Source: Pigmentiphaga aceris | GTDB lineage: Bacteria; Pseudomonadota; Gammaproteobacteria; Burkholderiales; Burkholderiaceae_B | Reading direction: 5' to 3' | DNA length: 64,000 nt | NCBI RefSeq assembly: GCF_008119665.1 | Contig: NZ_CP043046.1 | Span: 558,001-622,000 of the forward strand | In this document: in pieces, positions 26,634 to 36,426 of the stretch | Position numbering within the stretch: position 1 is the first letter of the stretch | Layout: every line of letters begins with the position of its first letter | Position numbers and translations under genes: made by a program | The notes under the pieces: model-generated | The model's input: the letters and a program-made list of their open reading frames with translations, nothing else | What the model was told of the DNA's origin: nothing | Database searches by the model: none

Positions 26634-27944
26634 ATGTCCGCGTCCGCACCGTCCCATCCAACGTCACGCACCGCCATGTCGGTGCTGGTGTCCAGCACGT
26701 TCTCATTCACGATCTGCTTTGCCATCTGGATGATGTTCGCGGTACTGGGCATTCCGCTGAAACAACAGCTTGGCCTGTCGGAAACCCAGTTCGGCGTGCT
26801 GGCGGCCATGCCGGTGCTGACCGGTTCGCTGGTGCGCGTACCGCTGGGCATCTGGACCGACCGGTTTGGCGGTCGCATTGTGTTCTTCGCGCTGATGCTG
26901 TCCACGGTGATCCCGATCTGGCTGATTTCCTACGCCACGCAGTATTGGCAGTTTCTGGTGCTGGCCCTGTTTGTCGGATTGGCCGGCGGTTCGTTCTCGG
27001 TTGGAACGCCTTACGTTGCGCGCTGGTTTCCGGCGTCGCGCCAGGGCTTGGCAATGGGCATCTTCGGTGCAGGCAATTCGGGTTCTGCGCTGACCAAATT
27101 CATTGCACCCGGCTTGATCGCGCTGGCAGGTGGAGCCTGGACCATCGTGCCGCAGGTCTACGCGGTGGCGATGTTGGTGACGGCTTTGCTGTTCTGGGTG
27201 TTCTCGGCATCCAACCCCGCGCATCGCGTCGTCAAGGCTGGTGGCTTTGCCAGCCAGTTGGCCACCTTGCGCAACCCGCGCGTCTGGCGCTACTGCCAGT
27301 ACTACTCGGTGGTGTTCGGCGGCTACGTGGCCCTGGCCTTGTGGATGACCAAGTACTACATCGGTGAATACGGCTTCGACCTGCGCACCGCCGCCTTCCT
27401 GGCCGCCTGTTTTTCCTTGCCGGGCGGCGTGCTGCGTGCCTTGGGCGGCTGGGTGTCCGACCGTCACGGTGCCTACAAAACTACCTGGTGGGTGATGTGG
27501 GTGTGCTGGGTTGCCTTGTTCCTGCTGAGCTATCCGCAAACCAGCCTGACCGTGGCGACCGCCAACGGAGCACTGAGTTTCTCGCTTGGGTTCGGCCCTG
27601 TCACGTTCACGGTCTTGCTGTTCGTGGTGGGCATTGCCATGGCCACCGGCAAGGCCTCGGTCTTCAAGTTCATTGCCAACGAATTCCCCGACAACATCGG
27701 CGCGGTGTCCGGCGTGGTGGGTCTGGCGGGTGGCCTGGGTGGCTTCGTGCTGCCCATTCTGTTTGGCATCGCGCTCGACCTGACGGGCGTGCGCACCAGC
27801 TGCTTCATGTTGCTGTACGGCGCGGTCTGCGTGTCCCTGGTGTGGATGCACTTCGCGTTCCGCGCCGAGCGCCTGGCGGCTGACCGTGCTGCGAACGCCA
27901 GCACTACGAACGCCAGCCCCAGCCCTGTCGCCGCGCGCGCCTGA
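26634..27944 (+). CDS. narK1: Nitrate/proton symporter, NarK1 type
   Basis: Major facilitator of the nitrate/nitrite porter family with about 12 TM segments (436 aa). Family motifs include the cytoplasmic loop GIWTDRFGGR, and nitrate signature stretches GAGNSGSALTKFIAP and GVVGLAGGLGGFVLP. Type I NarK proteins usually carry out proton-coupled nitrate uptake that starts anaerobic respiration. The Ala/Ser-rich C-terminal tail is low-complexity. First gene of the nitrate cluster, 35 bases ahead of narK2. Confidence 0.92.
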   Translation: MSASAPSHPTSRTAMSVLVSSTFSFTICFAIWMMFAVLGIPLKQQLGLSETQFGVLAAMPVLTGSLVRVPLGIWTDRFGGRIVFFALMLSTVIPIWLISYATQYWQFLVLALFVGLAGGSFSVGTPYVARWFPASRQGLAMGIFGAGNSGSALTKFIAPGLIALAGGAWTIVPQVYAVAMLVTALLFWVFSASNPAHRVVKAGGFASQLATLRNPRVWRYCQYYSVVFGGYVALALWMTKYYIGEYGFDLRTAAFLAACFSLPGGVLRALGGWVSDRHGAYKTTWWVMWVCWVALFLLSYPQTSLTVATANGALSFSLGFGPVTFTVLLFVVGIAMATGKASVFKFIANEFPDNIGAVSGVVGLAGGLGGFVLPILFGIALDLTGVRTSCFMLLYGAVCVSLVWMHFAFRAERLAADRAANASTTNASPSPVAARA

Positions 27945-27979
27945 TTCCCCCTTTTTTCTCCTGCTTCGGAGCGTGTTCC

Positions 27980-29365
27980 ATGTCCAGCTATGTCCAGACC
28001 CGTTGGGAACCTGAAGACGAGGTCTTCTGGCGTACCCACGGTGCGCGGGTGGCGCAACGCAATCTGTGGATTTCGATTCCCGCCCTGATGCTGGCCTTCA
28101 GCATCTGGATGCTGTGGAGCGTGGTGGTGGTCAACCTGGGCCACGCTGGGTTCCAGCTGTCGAAGAACCAGATGTTCTGGCTGACGGCCCTGCCTGCCTT
28201 GTCGGGGGCCACCTTGCGGATCTTCTATTCCTTCCTGGTGCCGATCTTCGGCGGCAGACGCTGGACGGCAATCTCGACCGCGAGTCTGCTGGTGCCGGCC
28301 ATCGGCATGGGCTTTGCGCTGCGCGACCCAAGCACTGGCTTCCCCACTTTGCTGGCACTGGCGCTGCTGTGCGGCTTGGGCGGGGCCAACTTCAGTTCCA
28401 GCATGGCCAACATCAGCTTCTTTTTCCCGAAGTCGAAGAAGGGCGTGGCCACCGGGCTGAACGCCGGCATCGGCAATCTGGGGGTGTCGATTGCCCAGTT
28501 CGTGGTGCCGCTGATCATCTCGGTGGGCGCGCTAGGCGTGTTTGGGGGGGAGGCACAAACCTACGTCGAGGGTGGGGTGACGCGCCAGCTGTGGCTGCAG
28601 AACGCGGGCTTCATCTGGGTACCGTTCATCGTGGTCGCTTCAGTGGCAGCCTGGTTCGGCATGAACGACATCGCGGATGCCCGCGCATCGTTCTCGGAAC
28701 AGGCGGTGATCTTCACGCGCAAACACAACTGGCTGATGTGCTGGTTGTACGTCGGTACCTTCGGATCCTTCATCGGATTCTCGGCGGGCATGGCGCTGTT
28801 GACGCAGTCGCAGTTTCCGCACATCGATCCCACTGCCTACGCCTTTCTCGGCCCGCTGGTGGGGGCGCTGACGCGTCCGGTGGGCGGCTGGGTGGCGGAC
28901 AAGGCAGGCGGCGCACGCGTGACCTTGTATTGCTTTGTCGGCCTGTGCCTGGGGGTGTTGGGCGTGTTGCAGTTTCTGCCCCAGGCGGGAATCGGCGGCA
29001 GCTTCATCGGTTTCCTGGGCATGTTCATCGTGCTGTTTGCGCTGACCGGCATCGGCAACGGCGCGACCTTCCGCATGATCCCCGTGATCTTCCTGACCGA
29101 GCGTCAACGTGCGGCCCACGGCAAAGGCGAGCAGGCACAGCGTCAGGCCGTGGTGGACGCGGGCAAGGAATCTGCGGCGGTATTGGGCTTTTCGGGGGCC
29201 ATTGGCGCGTATGGCGGCTTTTTCATCCCCAAGAGCTTTGGTACCTCGATCGCCATGACCGGCAGTGTGGATGCCGCCTTGTACTGCTTCATCGGTTTCT
29301 ACCTGAGCTGCATCCTGGTCACGTGGTGGTTCTATGCGCGCAGGCACGCACCCATGCCGTGCTGA
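27980..29365 (+). CDS. narK2: Nitrate/nitrite antiporter, NarK2 type
   Basis: Second nitrate/nitrite porter (461 aa, ~12 TM). It keeps the type II nitrate signatures GLNAGIGNLGVSIAQF and GFSGAIGAYGGFFIP and the loop RPVGGWVADKAGG. Type II members exchange external nitrate for internal nitrite once reduction is under way, which fits the pairing with the symporter just upstream and the reductase just downstream. Confidence 0.93.
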   Translation: MSSYVQTRWEPEDEVFWRTHGARVAQRNLWISIPALMLAFSIWMLWSVVVVNLGHAGFQLSKNQMFWLTALPALSGATLRIFYSFLVPIFGGRRWTAISTASLLVPAIGMGFALRDPSTGFPTLLALALLCGLGGANFSSSMANISFFFPKSKKGVATGLNAGIGNLGVSIAQFVVPLIISVGALGVFGGEAQTYVEGGVTRQLWLQNAGFIWVPFIVVASVAAWFGMNDIADARASFSEQAVIFTRKHNWLMCWLYVGTFGSFIGFSAGMALLTQSQFPHIDPTAYAFLGPLVGALTRPVGGWVADKAGGARVTLYCFVGLCLGVLGVLQFLPQAGIGGSFIGFLGMFIVLFALTGIGNGATFRMIPVIFLTERQRAAHGKGEQAQRQAVVDAGKESAAVLGFSGAIGAYGGFFIPKSFGTSIAMTGSVDAALYCFIGFYLSCILVTWWFYARRHAPMPC

Positions 29366-29385
29366 TGTGATGTTGGCCCGACAGG

Positions 29386-29407
29386 AACTAGTCACTTCGA
29401 CCTATGC
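29386..29407 (+). promoter_or_regulatory. Conserved motif upstream of narG
   Basis: AACTAGTC, then ACTTCGACC, then TATGC, closely matching the motif before narK1. The match implies that narGHJI has its own regulated promoter in the 261-base gap after narK2. An overlapping dyad, CCTA-7-TAGG, follows at 29401-29415. Confidence 0.5.
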
Positions 29408-29626
29408 GGCGTAGGCCCGATGCCGGGTCTGCACCCTACCGCCGAGGAATGGTCGGTTGCCAACCCCGGGGCATAGAGTGAATGGGTCGTCTTGCATCTC
29501 GACAGGCCTGTGCGAAGGCACGAAAAAACTGGCCTGAAAACGCCAGTTTCAAGACCTGCACTCAAGACCCGCATTCAAGACCAAAACCCCCAAGAGGCTG
29601 GCGTGTGGTCAGCCGGAGAAATGCAA

Positions 29627-32600
29627 ATGAGCCACTTTCTGGATCGCATCAAACTGCTGTCACGCACCGCATCCACCTTCTCGGACGGGCATGGCGCAGT
29701 GGTCGAAGAAGACCGTCGTTGGGAAGAGGCGTACCGAACCCGCTGGCAGCACGACAAGATCGTGCGTTCCACGCATGGCGTGAACTGCACCGGATCGTGT
29801 TCCTGGAAGGTCTACGTCAAGAGCGGCCTGATCACCTGGGAAACGCAGCAGACCGACTACCCGGCCACGCGCCCGGACCTGCCGAATCACGAACCGCGCG
29901 GTTGTCCGCGTGGTGCGTCCTACAGCTGGTACGTGTATTCCGCCCAGCGCGTGAAGTACCCGATGATTCGCGGTCGCCTGATGGAAATGTGGCGCGAGGC
30001 GCGGCTGACCATGGACCCGATTGCTGCGTGGAAATCGATCAGCGGCAATCCGGAAAAAGCACGCCGCTACAAGTCGGTGCGCGGCCTGGGTGGTTTCGTG
30101 CGAGCAGACTGGGACAGCGCGCTGGAAATGATCGCTGCCGCCAACGCCACCACCATTGAACAATACGGCCCCGACCGCATCGTTGGCTTCTCGCCAATCC
30201 CGGCCATGAGCATGGTCAGCTACGCCGCCGGCACGCGTTACCTGAGCCTGCTGGGCGGCGTCTGTCTGAGCTTCTACGACTGGTATTGCGACCTGCCGCC
30301 CGCCAGCCCGCAGATCTGGGGCGAGCAGACCGACGTGCCCGAATCGGCCGATTGGTACAACTCGAACTACCTGATCGTGTGGGGCTCGAACGTGCCCATG
30401 ACCCGCACGCCGGATGCGCACTTCTATACCGAGGTTCGCTACAAGGGCACCAAGACCGTGGCGGTGTCGAACGACTACGGCGAGATGGTGAAGTTCGGTG
30501 ATATCTGGCTGGCCCCGCGCCAGGGCACCGACGCCGCGCTGGCCATGGCCATGGGGCATGTGATCCTGACCGAGTTCCATGTGCCGGGCAAGTCCGACTA
30601 CTTCACCGGCTATCTGCGCCAGTACACCGACATGCCCATGCTGGTGATGCTGCGCGAACATGCCGGGCATGCGGGTCAATACGTGCCCGATCACTTCCTG
30701 CGTGCATCTCACATGGCGGGTGCACTGGGCGAGGCCAACAACCCGGAATGGAAGACCCTGCTGATCGACGAGACCACGCAGGAACTGGTGGTGCCGAACG
30801 GCACGGTCGGTCTGCGCTGGGGTGAAGGCAAGGTGGACGACGGCGCGCGTGTGGGGCGCTGGAACCTGGAAATGCGCGACGCGGCCAGCGGCCGTGAGGT
30901 GCTGCCCTTGCTGAGCCTGATGTCCACGCGTGACGACGTGGCCGATGTAGCCTTCCCGTACTTCGGCAGCGAGCACGATGACATGCTGCTGCGCAAGGTG
31001 CCGGTCAAGCGCATGACGCTTGCCGATGGCAGCACGGTGCTGGTGGCAACCGTCTACGACTTGCAATTGGCGAACTACGGTGTGGATGCCGGCCTGGGTG
31101 GCCCGAACGTGGCCGCAAGTTTCGACGACGAGGTGCCCTACACACCGGCCTGGCAGGAAAAGCACACCTCGGTGCCGCGCGACAAAGTCATTCAGGTGGC
31201 CCGCGAATTCGCGCAGAACGCGCACGACACCGAAGGTCGTTCGATGGTCATTGTGGGAGCTGGTCTGAACCACTGGTACCACATGGACATGACGTATCGC
31301 GGCATCATCAACATGCTGATGCTGTGCGGCTGCATCGGGAAAAGTGGCGGTGGCTGGGCGCATTACGTGGGTCAGGAAAAACTGCGCCCGCAGTTTGGCT
31401 GGGCACCGCTGGCGTTCGCCGGTGACTGGTCACGCCCGCCGCGCCAGATGAACGGCACATCCTTCTTCTATGCCCACACCAGCCAGTATCGCCACGAGAA
31501 ACTGGGGGTGGATGAGATCCTGGCCCCGACCGCCGACCGCGCACGTTACGACGGCCAGAGCATGATCGACCTGAACGCCAAGTCCGAACGCATGGGGTGG
31601 CTGCCGTCTGCCCCGCAGTTGCAGACCAACCCGCTTGATGTCGTGGCGCAGGCCGAAGCCGCCGGGCAAGACCCGGTTGCCTACGCAACGGAACGTCTGC
31701 AATCCGGTGCCTTGCAGATGAGCTGCGACGACCCGGAAAACCCGGCCAACTTCCCGCGCAACATGTTCGTGTGGCGATCCAACCTGCTGGGTTCCAGCGG
31801 CAAGGGCCACGAGTATTTCCTGAAGTATTTGCTGGGCACGCAAAACGCCTTGTTCTCGGATGAGAACGACGCCATCAAACCCAGCGAAGTGACCATGGGC
31901 GAGGCCGCCGCCGATGGCAAGCTGGACCTGCTGACGGTGCTGGACTTCCGCATGAGCACCACCTGCCTATATGGCGACATCGTGTTGCCCACGGCCACCT
32001 GGTACGAGAAGGACGACCTCAACACCTCGGACATGCATCCGTTCATTCACCCCTTGTCGGAAGCGGTGAATCCGCTGTGGGAAAGCAAGACCGACTGGGA
32101 AATCTACAAGCTGCTGGCGCAGAAATTCAGCGAGATCGGCGGTGCGCATCTGGGTACCCGCAAGGACATCGTGCTGACGCCGCTGCTGCACGACACCCCG
32201 GGTGAGTTGGGCCAAGCGTTCGACCCGAAAGACTGGAAGCATGGCGAATGCGCGTTGATCCCCGGCAAGACTGCCCCGAGCATGACGGTGGTGGAACGCA
32301 ACTACGCCGACATCTACCGCAGGTTCACGTCTGTTGGCCCGCTGCTGGACAAGCTGGGCAACGGCGGCAAGGGCATCAGCTGGAACACCGAGCATGAAGT
32401 TCACGAGATGGGCGACATCAATCGCCGCGTGACCGAGCCCGGCGTGAGTTTCGGTCGTCCGCGCCTGGACAGCGCGATCGACGCCGCCGAGATGATTCTG
32501 AACTTCGCGCCCGAGACCAACGGCCACGTATCGGTCAAGGCCTGGGACGCGCTGGGCAAGATCACCGGCCGTGACCACCGTCACCTGGCGCTGGGCCGCG

Positions 32601-33382
32601 AGCACGACAAGATCCGCTTCCGCGATGTGCAGGCACAGCCACGCAAGATCATTTCGGCCCCGACCTGGTCAGGCCTGGAAAGCGAAGAAGTCAGCTACAC
32701 CGCCGGCTACACCAACGTGCACGAGCTGATCCCGTGGCGCACGCTCACCGGCCGCCAGCAGTTCTACCAGGACCACCGCTGGATGCTGGACTTCGGTGAG
32801 GGCTCGTGTGTGTACAAGCCCGCGATCGACACGCGCACGGTGGCTCCCATGCTGGGCAAGCACAGCAATGGCGAGAAAGAGCTGGTGCTGAACTGGCTCA
32901 CGCCGCACCAGAAGTGGGGCATTCACAGCACCTATTCCGACAACCTGCGCCTGCTCACGCTCAGTCGTGGCGGCCCGCATGTGTGGATCTCGGAAGACGA
33001 GGCAAAACGCGGCGGCTTGGTCGACAACGATTGGGTAGAAGTCTTCAACACCAATGGCACGCTGACTGCGCGGCTGGTGGTCAGCCAGCGCATTCCGTCG
33101 GGCACCTGCCTGATGTATCACGCCCAGGAAAAAATCGTGAACGTGCCCGGTGCGCAGACCAGCGGCAAGCGCGGCGGTATTCACAACTCGGTGACGCGCG
33201 CGGTGCTCAAGCCCACGCACATGATCGGGGGCTATGCCCAGCAAGCCTGGGGCTTCAACTACTACGGCACCGTGGGCAGCAATCGTGATGAATTCGTGGT
33301 GCTGCGCAAGCTGAACAAGGTCGACTGGCTGGAAGGCCCGTTGCGTGAAAAAGCAGGTCAGGAACAGGAAAGCCAATCATGA
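29627..33382 (+). CDS. narG: Respiratory nitrate reductase alpha subunit
   Basis: Catalytic Mo-bisMGD subunit on the cytoplasmic face of the inner membrane, reducing nitrate to nitrite. The N-terminal FS0 cluster motif is HGVNCTGSC, completed by a Cys in RGCPRGAS. The Mo-site region YDWYCDLPPASPQIWGEQ carries the coordinating Asp. The ATG at 29627 (MSHFLDRI) has GGAGA 8 bases upstream and gives 1251 aa, close to E. coli NarG (1247). A start two codons earlier is too near the ribosome binding site. Overlaps narH by 4 bases. Confidence 0.97.
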   Translation: MSHFLDRIKLLSRTASTFSDGHGAVVEEDRRWEEAYRTRWQHDKIVRSTHGVNCTGSCSWKVYVKSGLITWETQQTDYPATRPDLPNHEPRGCPRGASYSWYVYSAQRVKYPMIRGRLMEMWREARLTMDPIAAWKSISGNPEKARRYKSVRGLGGFVRADWDSALEMIAAANATTIEQYGPDRIVGFSPIPAMSMVSYAAGTRYLSLLGGVCLSFYDWYCDLPPASPQIWGEQTDVPESADWYNSNYLIVWGSNVPMTRTPDAHFYTEVRYKGTKTVAVSNDYGEMVKFGDIWLAPRQGTDAALAMAMGHVILTEFHVPGKSDYFTGYLRQYTDMPMLVMLREHAGHAGQYVPDHFLRASHMAGALGEANNPEWKTLLIDETTQELVVPNGTVGLRWGEGKVDDGARVGRWNLEMRDAASGREVLPLLSLMSTRDDVADVAFPYFGSEHDDMLLRKVPVKRMTLADGSTVLVATVYDLQLANYGVDAGLGGPNVAASFDDEVPYTPAWQEKHTSVPRDKVIQVAREFAQNAHDTEGRSMVIVGAGLNHWYHMDMTYRGIINMLMLCGCIGKSGGGWAHYVGQEKLRPQFGWAPLAFAGDWSRPPRQMNGTSFFYAHTSQYRHEKLGVDEILAPTADRARYDGQSMIDLNAKSERMGWLPSAPQLQTNPLDVVAQAEAAGQDPVAYATERLQSGALQMSCDDPENPANFPRNMFVWRSNLLGSSGKGHEYFLKYLLGTQNALFSDENDAIKPSEVTMGEAAADGKLDLLTVLDFRMSTTCLYGDIVLPTATWYEKDDLNTSDMHPFIHPLSEAVNPLWESKTDWEIYKLLAQKFSEIGGAHLGTRKDIVLTPLLHDTPGELGQAFDPKDWKHGECALIPGKTAPSMTVVERNYADIYRRFTSVGPLLDKLGNGGKGISWNTEHEVHEMGDINRRVTEPGVSFGRPRLDSAIDAAEMILNFAPETNGHVSVKAWDALGKITGRDHRHLALGREHDKIRFRDVQAQPRKIISAPTWSGLESEEVSYTAGYTNVHELIPWRTLTGRQQFYQDHRWMLDFGEGSCVYKPAIDTRTVAPMLGKHSNGEKELVLNWLTPHQKWGIHSTYSDNLRLLTLSRGGPHVWISEDEAKRGGLVDNDWVEVFNTNGTLTARLVVSQRIPSGTCLMYHAQEKIVNVPGAQTSGKRGGIHNSVTRAVLKPTHMIGGYAQQAWGFNYYGTVGSNRDEFVVLRKLNKVDWLEGPLREKAGQEQESQS

Positions 33383-34947
33383 AAATCCGCGCCCAGATCG
33401 GCATGGTGTTGAACCTGGACAAGTGCATCGGCTGCCACACCTGTTCCGTGACCTGCAAGAACGTATGGACCAGCCGCGACGGTGTGGAATACGCCTGGTT
33501 CAACAACGTGGAAACCAAGCCCGGTATCGGCTACCCCAAGGACTGGGAAAACCAGACGCGCTGGAAGGGTGGCTGGAAGCGCCGTGCCGATGGCAAGCTG
33601 GAACCGCGCCAAGGCGGCAAGCTGCGCATCTTGGCTAACCTGTTTGCCAATCCGAACCTGCCGGCCATCGACGAATACTACGAGCCCTTCACCTTCGACT
33701 ACGAGCACTTGCAGAACGCCGCGCTGAGCGAAACGCCGCCCACGGCACGCCCGGTGTCGCTGCTGACCGGCAAGAAGATGGACAAGATCACCTGGGGCCC
33801 GAACTGGGAAGACGACCTGGGTGGCGAGTTTGCATCGCGCGGCCGTGATGCCTTGTTCGAAGGGGTGCAGAAAGAGATGTACTCGACCTTCGAGAACACC
33901 TTCATGATGTACCTGCCGCGCCTGTGTGAACACTGCCTGAACCCCAGCTGCGTAGCCAGCTGCCCGTCGGGTTCGATCTACAAGCGCGAAGACGACGGCA
34001 TCGTGCTGGTCGATCAGGACAAGTGCCGCGGTTGGCGCATGTGCATCTCGGGTTGTCCGTACAAGAAGATCTACTACAACTGGCAAAGCGGCAAGGCCGA
34101 AAAGTGCACCTTCTGCTTCCCGCGCATCGAGGCCGGCCAGCCGACCGTGTGTTCGGAAACCTGTGTGGGGCGCATCCGTTATCTGGGCGTGCTGCTGTAC
34201 GACGCCGACCGCATCGAACAGGCTGCTTCCACCGCCAACGAACAGGACTTGTACGAGCAACAGCTTGGCGTGTTCCTGGACCCGCACTCGCCCGAGGTGA
34301 TCGCCGAGGCCCGCAAACAGGGCATTCCGGAAGCCTGGCTGACGGCTGCACGCAAGTCGCCGGTCTACAAGATGGCCGTGCAGTGGAAGGTGGCCTTCCC
34401 GCTGCACCCGGAGTTCCGCACGCTGCCGATGGTCTGGTATATCCCGCCGCTGTCGCCGATCCAGTCGGCGGCCGATGCAGGCCACATGCCGCAAGCAACG
34501 GTCGGCCGTCACGGCATGATCCCCGACGTGAAAAGCCTGCGCATTCCGGTGCGTTACCTGGCGAATCTGCTGACCGCTGGCAAGGAAGCCCCCGTGGTGC
34601 TGGCGCTGGAACGCATGCTGGCCATGCGTGCCTACAAGCGTGCGCAGGTGGTGCACGGCGATGAAGACACCGAGGTGCTGGAACACGTGGGCCTGGATGC
34701 CGAGACGGTGGAGGACATGTACCGGATCATGGCGCTGGCCCAGTACGACGATCGTTTCGTGATTCCGTCCAGCCACAAGGAAATGGTCGAGAACAGTTTC
34801 CAGGACCAAGGTAGTTGCGGCTTCACCTTCGGCAATGGGTGCAGCGATGGGGTGTCGGAGGTGTCGCTCTTCGGTCGCCGCCCCAAGGGCACGGTGATTC
34901 ACGTGGACTTGCCCAAGTCACGCAAGACCCCGGCGCAGGCGGGTTGA
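33379..34947 (+). CDS. narH: Respiratory nitrate reductase beta subunit
   Basis: Iron-sulfur electron-transfer subunit (522 aa). Four cysteine groups are visible: CIGCHTCSVTC, CEHCLNPSCVASCPSG, CRGWRMCISGCPYKK (a Trp replaces one Cys, giving a 3Fe-4S cluster) and CTFCFPR with CSETCVG. It passes electrons from NarI haem to NarG. The ATGA overlap with narG couples their translation. Confidence 0.97.
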   Translation: MKIRAQIGMVLNLDKCIGCHTCSVTCKNVWTSRDGVEYAWFNNVETKPGIGYPKDWENQTRWKGGWKRRADGKLEPRQGGKLRILANLFANPNLPAIDEYYEPFTFDYEHLQNAALSETPPTARPVSLLTGKKMDKITWGPNWEDDLGGEFASRGRDALFEGVQKEMYSTFENTFMMYLPRLCEHCLNPSCVASCPSGSIYKREDDGIVLVDQDKCRGWRMCISGCPYKKIYYNWQSGKAEKCTFCFPRIEAGQPTVCSETCVGRIRYLGVLLYDADRIEQAASTANEQDLYEQQLGVFLDPHSPEVIAEARKQGIPEAWLTAARKSPVYKMAVQWKVAFPLHPEFRTLPMVWYIPPLSPIQSAADAGHMPQATVGRHGMIPDVKSLRIPVRYLANLLTAGKEAPVVLALERMLAMRAYKRAQVVHGDEDTEVLEHVGLDAETVEDMYRIMALAQYDDRFVIPSSHKEMVENSFQDQGSCGFTFGNGCSDGVSEVSLFGRRPKGTVIHVDLPKSRKTPAQAG

Positions 34948-35020
34948 TGCGCAACCGGCCGACCAGCCTGATCTGGCCGGCCAGTGATCCATCCCCGTGT
35001 TCCGTTTTCTGGAGAATTCG

Positions 35021-35683
35021 ATGTCCGCCATTCCCCCGCTTCGCTTGTATTCGCTGTTGTCCGCGCTGCTCGATTATCCCGGGCAAGAATTGCTCGACGC
35101 CATGCCCGAGCTTGATGCCCGACTACATGACCACCCCATTGCGCGTGTCACGTTGATGCCGCTGACCGAGCTGCTGGCAAGCACACCGCTGATTGCCTTG
35201 CAGGAGAACTATGTTGCGACCTTCGATCGCAACCCGGCGCATTCGCTGCACCTGTTCGAACACATTCACGGTGAAAGTCGTGACCGTGGCCAGGCCATGG
35301 TCGATCTGCTGGCCGAGTATCAACGGCATGGGCTGGAACCGCAGGGCTACCAATTGCCCGATCACGTGCCGCTGTTCCTGGAATTCCTGGGCACGCTGAG
35401 CGCCGACGAAGCAGAGAACCTGTTGGACGACGCCATTCACGTGCTGGCTGCAATCGGTTCACGCCTGGCGCGCAACGACAGCCCGTATGCATCGGTGTTC
35501 AAGGTCTTGTGCAGCCTGACCTCGGTGGAGCCGCGCGAACAGGCAGACCCGCCGGTGCGCGACATGGACGAGGCGATGGAAACCTTCGGTGTTGGCCCGG
35601 ACGGTGCCGAGCCGTTGTTGCGAACCATGCCGTCCGGCCCGCAACCGCTGCGCTTCCACCCCCGCGCCGCGACCGCCCATTGA
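35021..35683 (+). CDS. narJ: Nitrate reductase assembly chaperone
   Basis: Cytoplasmic chaperone that holds apo-NarGH for cofactor insertion and membrane attachment. It has the TorD/NarJ-type helical fold and the conserved segment SLHLFEHIHGESRDRGQAM. The ATG at 35021 has ggagaattcg just upstream and gives 220 aa. A GTG-started reading at 34997 is less likely. Confidence 0.94.
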   Translation: MSAIPPLRLYSLLSALLDYPGQELLDAMPELDARLHDHPIARVTLMPLTELLASTPLIALQENYVATFDRNPAHSLHLFEHIHGESRDRGQAMVDLLAEYQRHGLEPQGYQLPDHVPLFLEFLGTLSADEAENLLDDAIHVLAAIGSRLARNDSPYASVFKVLCSLTSVEPREQADPPVRDMDEAMETFGVGPDGAEPLLRTMPSGPQPLRFHPRAATAH

Positions 35684-35701
35684 TCCGCCGGAGGACTCGT
35701 C

Positions 35702-36385
35702 ATGCTTCATAAATTCCTGTTCGGCATCTACCCCTACATCGCCTTCGCCATCTTCCTGCTGGGCAGTCTGGTGCGCTTCGAACGCGAGCAATACACCTGG
35801 AAGAGCGACAGTTCGCAGCTGCTTCACGAAGGCAATCTGCGTCTGGGCAACATCCTGTTCCACATCGGCATCATCGGCCTGTTCTTCGGCCACCTGGTTG
35901 GCCTGCTGATGCCGGTGCTGGTGTGGGACACGCTGGGCGTGGGCCACGGTTTCAAGCAGATGGTTGCCATGTCGATGGGTGGGGTGCTGGGTGTCATCAC
36001 CCTGATCGGTTTGGTGATTTTGCTGCATCGCCGCTTCACCAATCCGCGCATTGCGGCCGTGACCCGCACGGGCGACAAGGTCTTGCTGCTGTGGCTGTTG
36101 GTGACGCTGCTGCTTGGCCTGTCGACCATCGTGCCGTCGTACAGCCACATGGACGGCGAAATGATGTTGACGCTGATGGGCTGGGCACAGCACCTGGTGA
36201 CCTTGCGCAGCAGCGCCGCCGACCTGATCGTGGACACGCCGCTGCTGTTCAAGCTGCATCTGTTCATGGGGGTCACGCTGTTTGCGATCTTCCCGTTCAC
36301 CCGCCTGGTGCACGTGTGGAGTGGGTTTGGATCGGTGTTCTATCTGGGCCGCGCCTGGCAGCTGGTACGCCCGCGTCGTCGCTGA
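35702..36385 (+). CDS. narI: Respiratory nitrate reductase gamma subunit (cytochrome b)
   Basis: Membrane di-haem cytochrome b that takes electrons from quinol (227 aa, five TM segments). Haem-ligand histidines are in FHIGIIGLFFGHLVG and, near the C-terminus, FKLHLFMG and RLVHVWSG. The start follows narJ by 18 bases with GGAGGA as ribosome binding site. Confidence 0.96.
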   Translation: MLHKFLFGIYPYIAFAIFLLGSLVRFEREQYTWKSDSSQLLHEGNLRLGNILFHIGIIGLFFGHLVGLLMPVLVWDTLGVGHGFKQMVAMSMGGVLGVITLIGLVILLHRRFTNPRIAAVTRTGDKVLLLWLLVTLLLGLSTIVPSYSHMDGEMMLTLMGWAQHLVTLRSSAADLIVDTPLLFKLHLFMGVTLFAIFPFTRLVHVWSGFGSVFYLGRAWQLVRPRRR

Positions 36386-36426
36386 TCACGGCTTCATCCC
36401 ACCGCTAAATTTTCTGGAGAAACATC

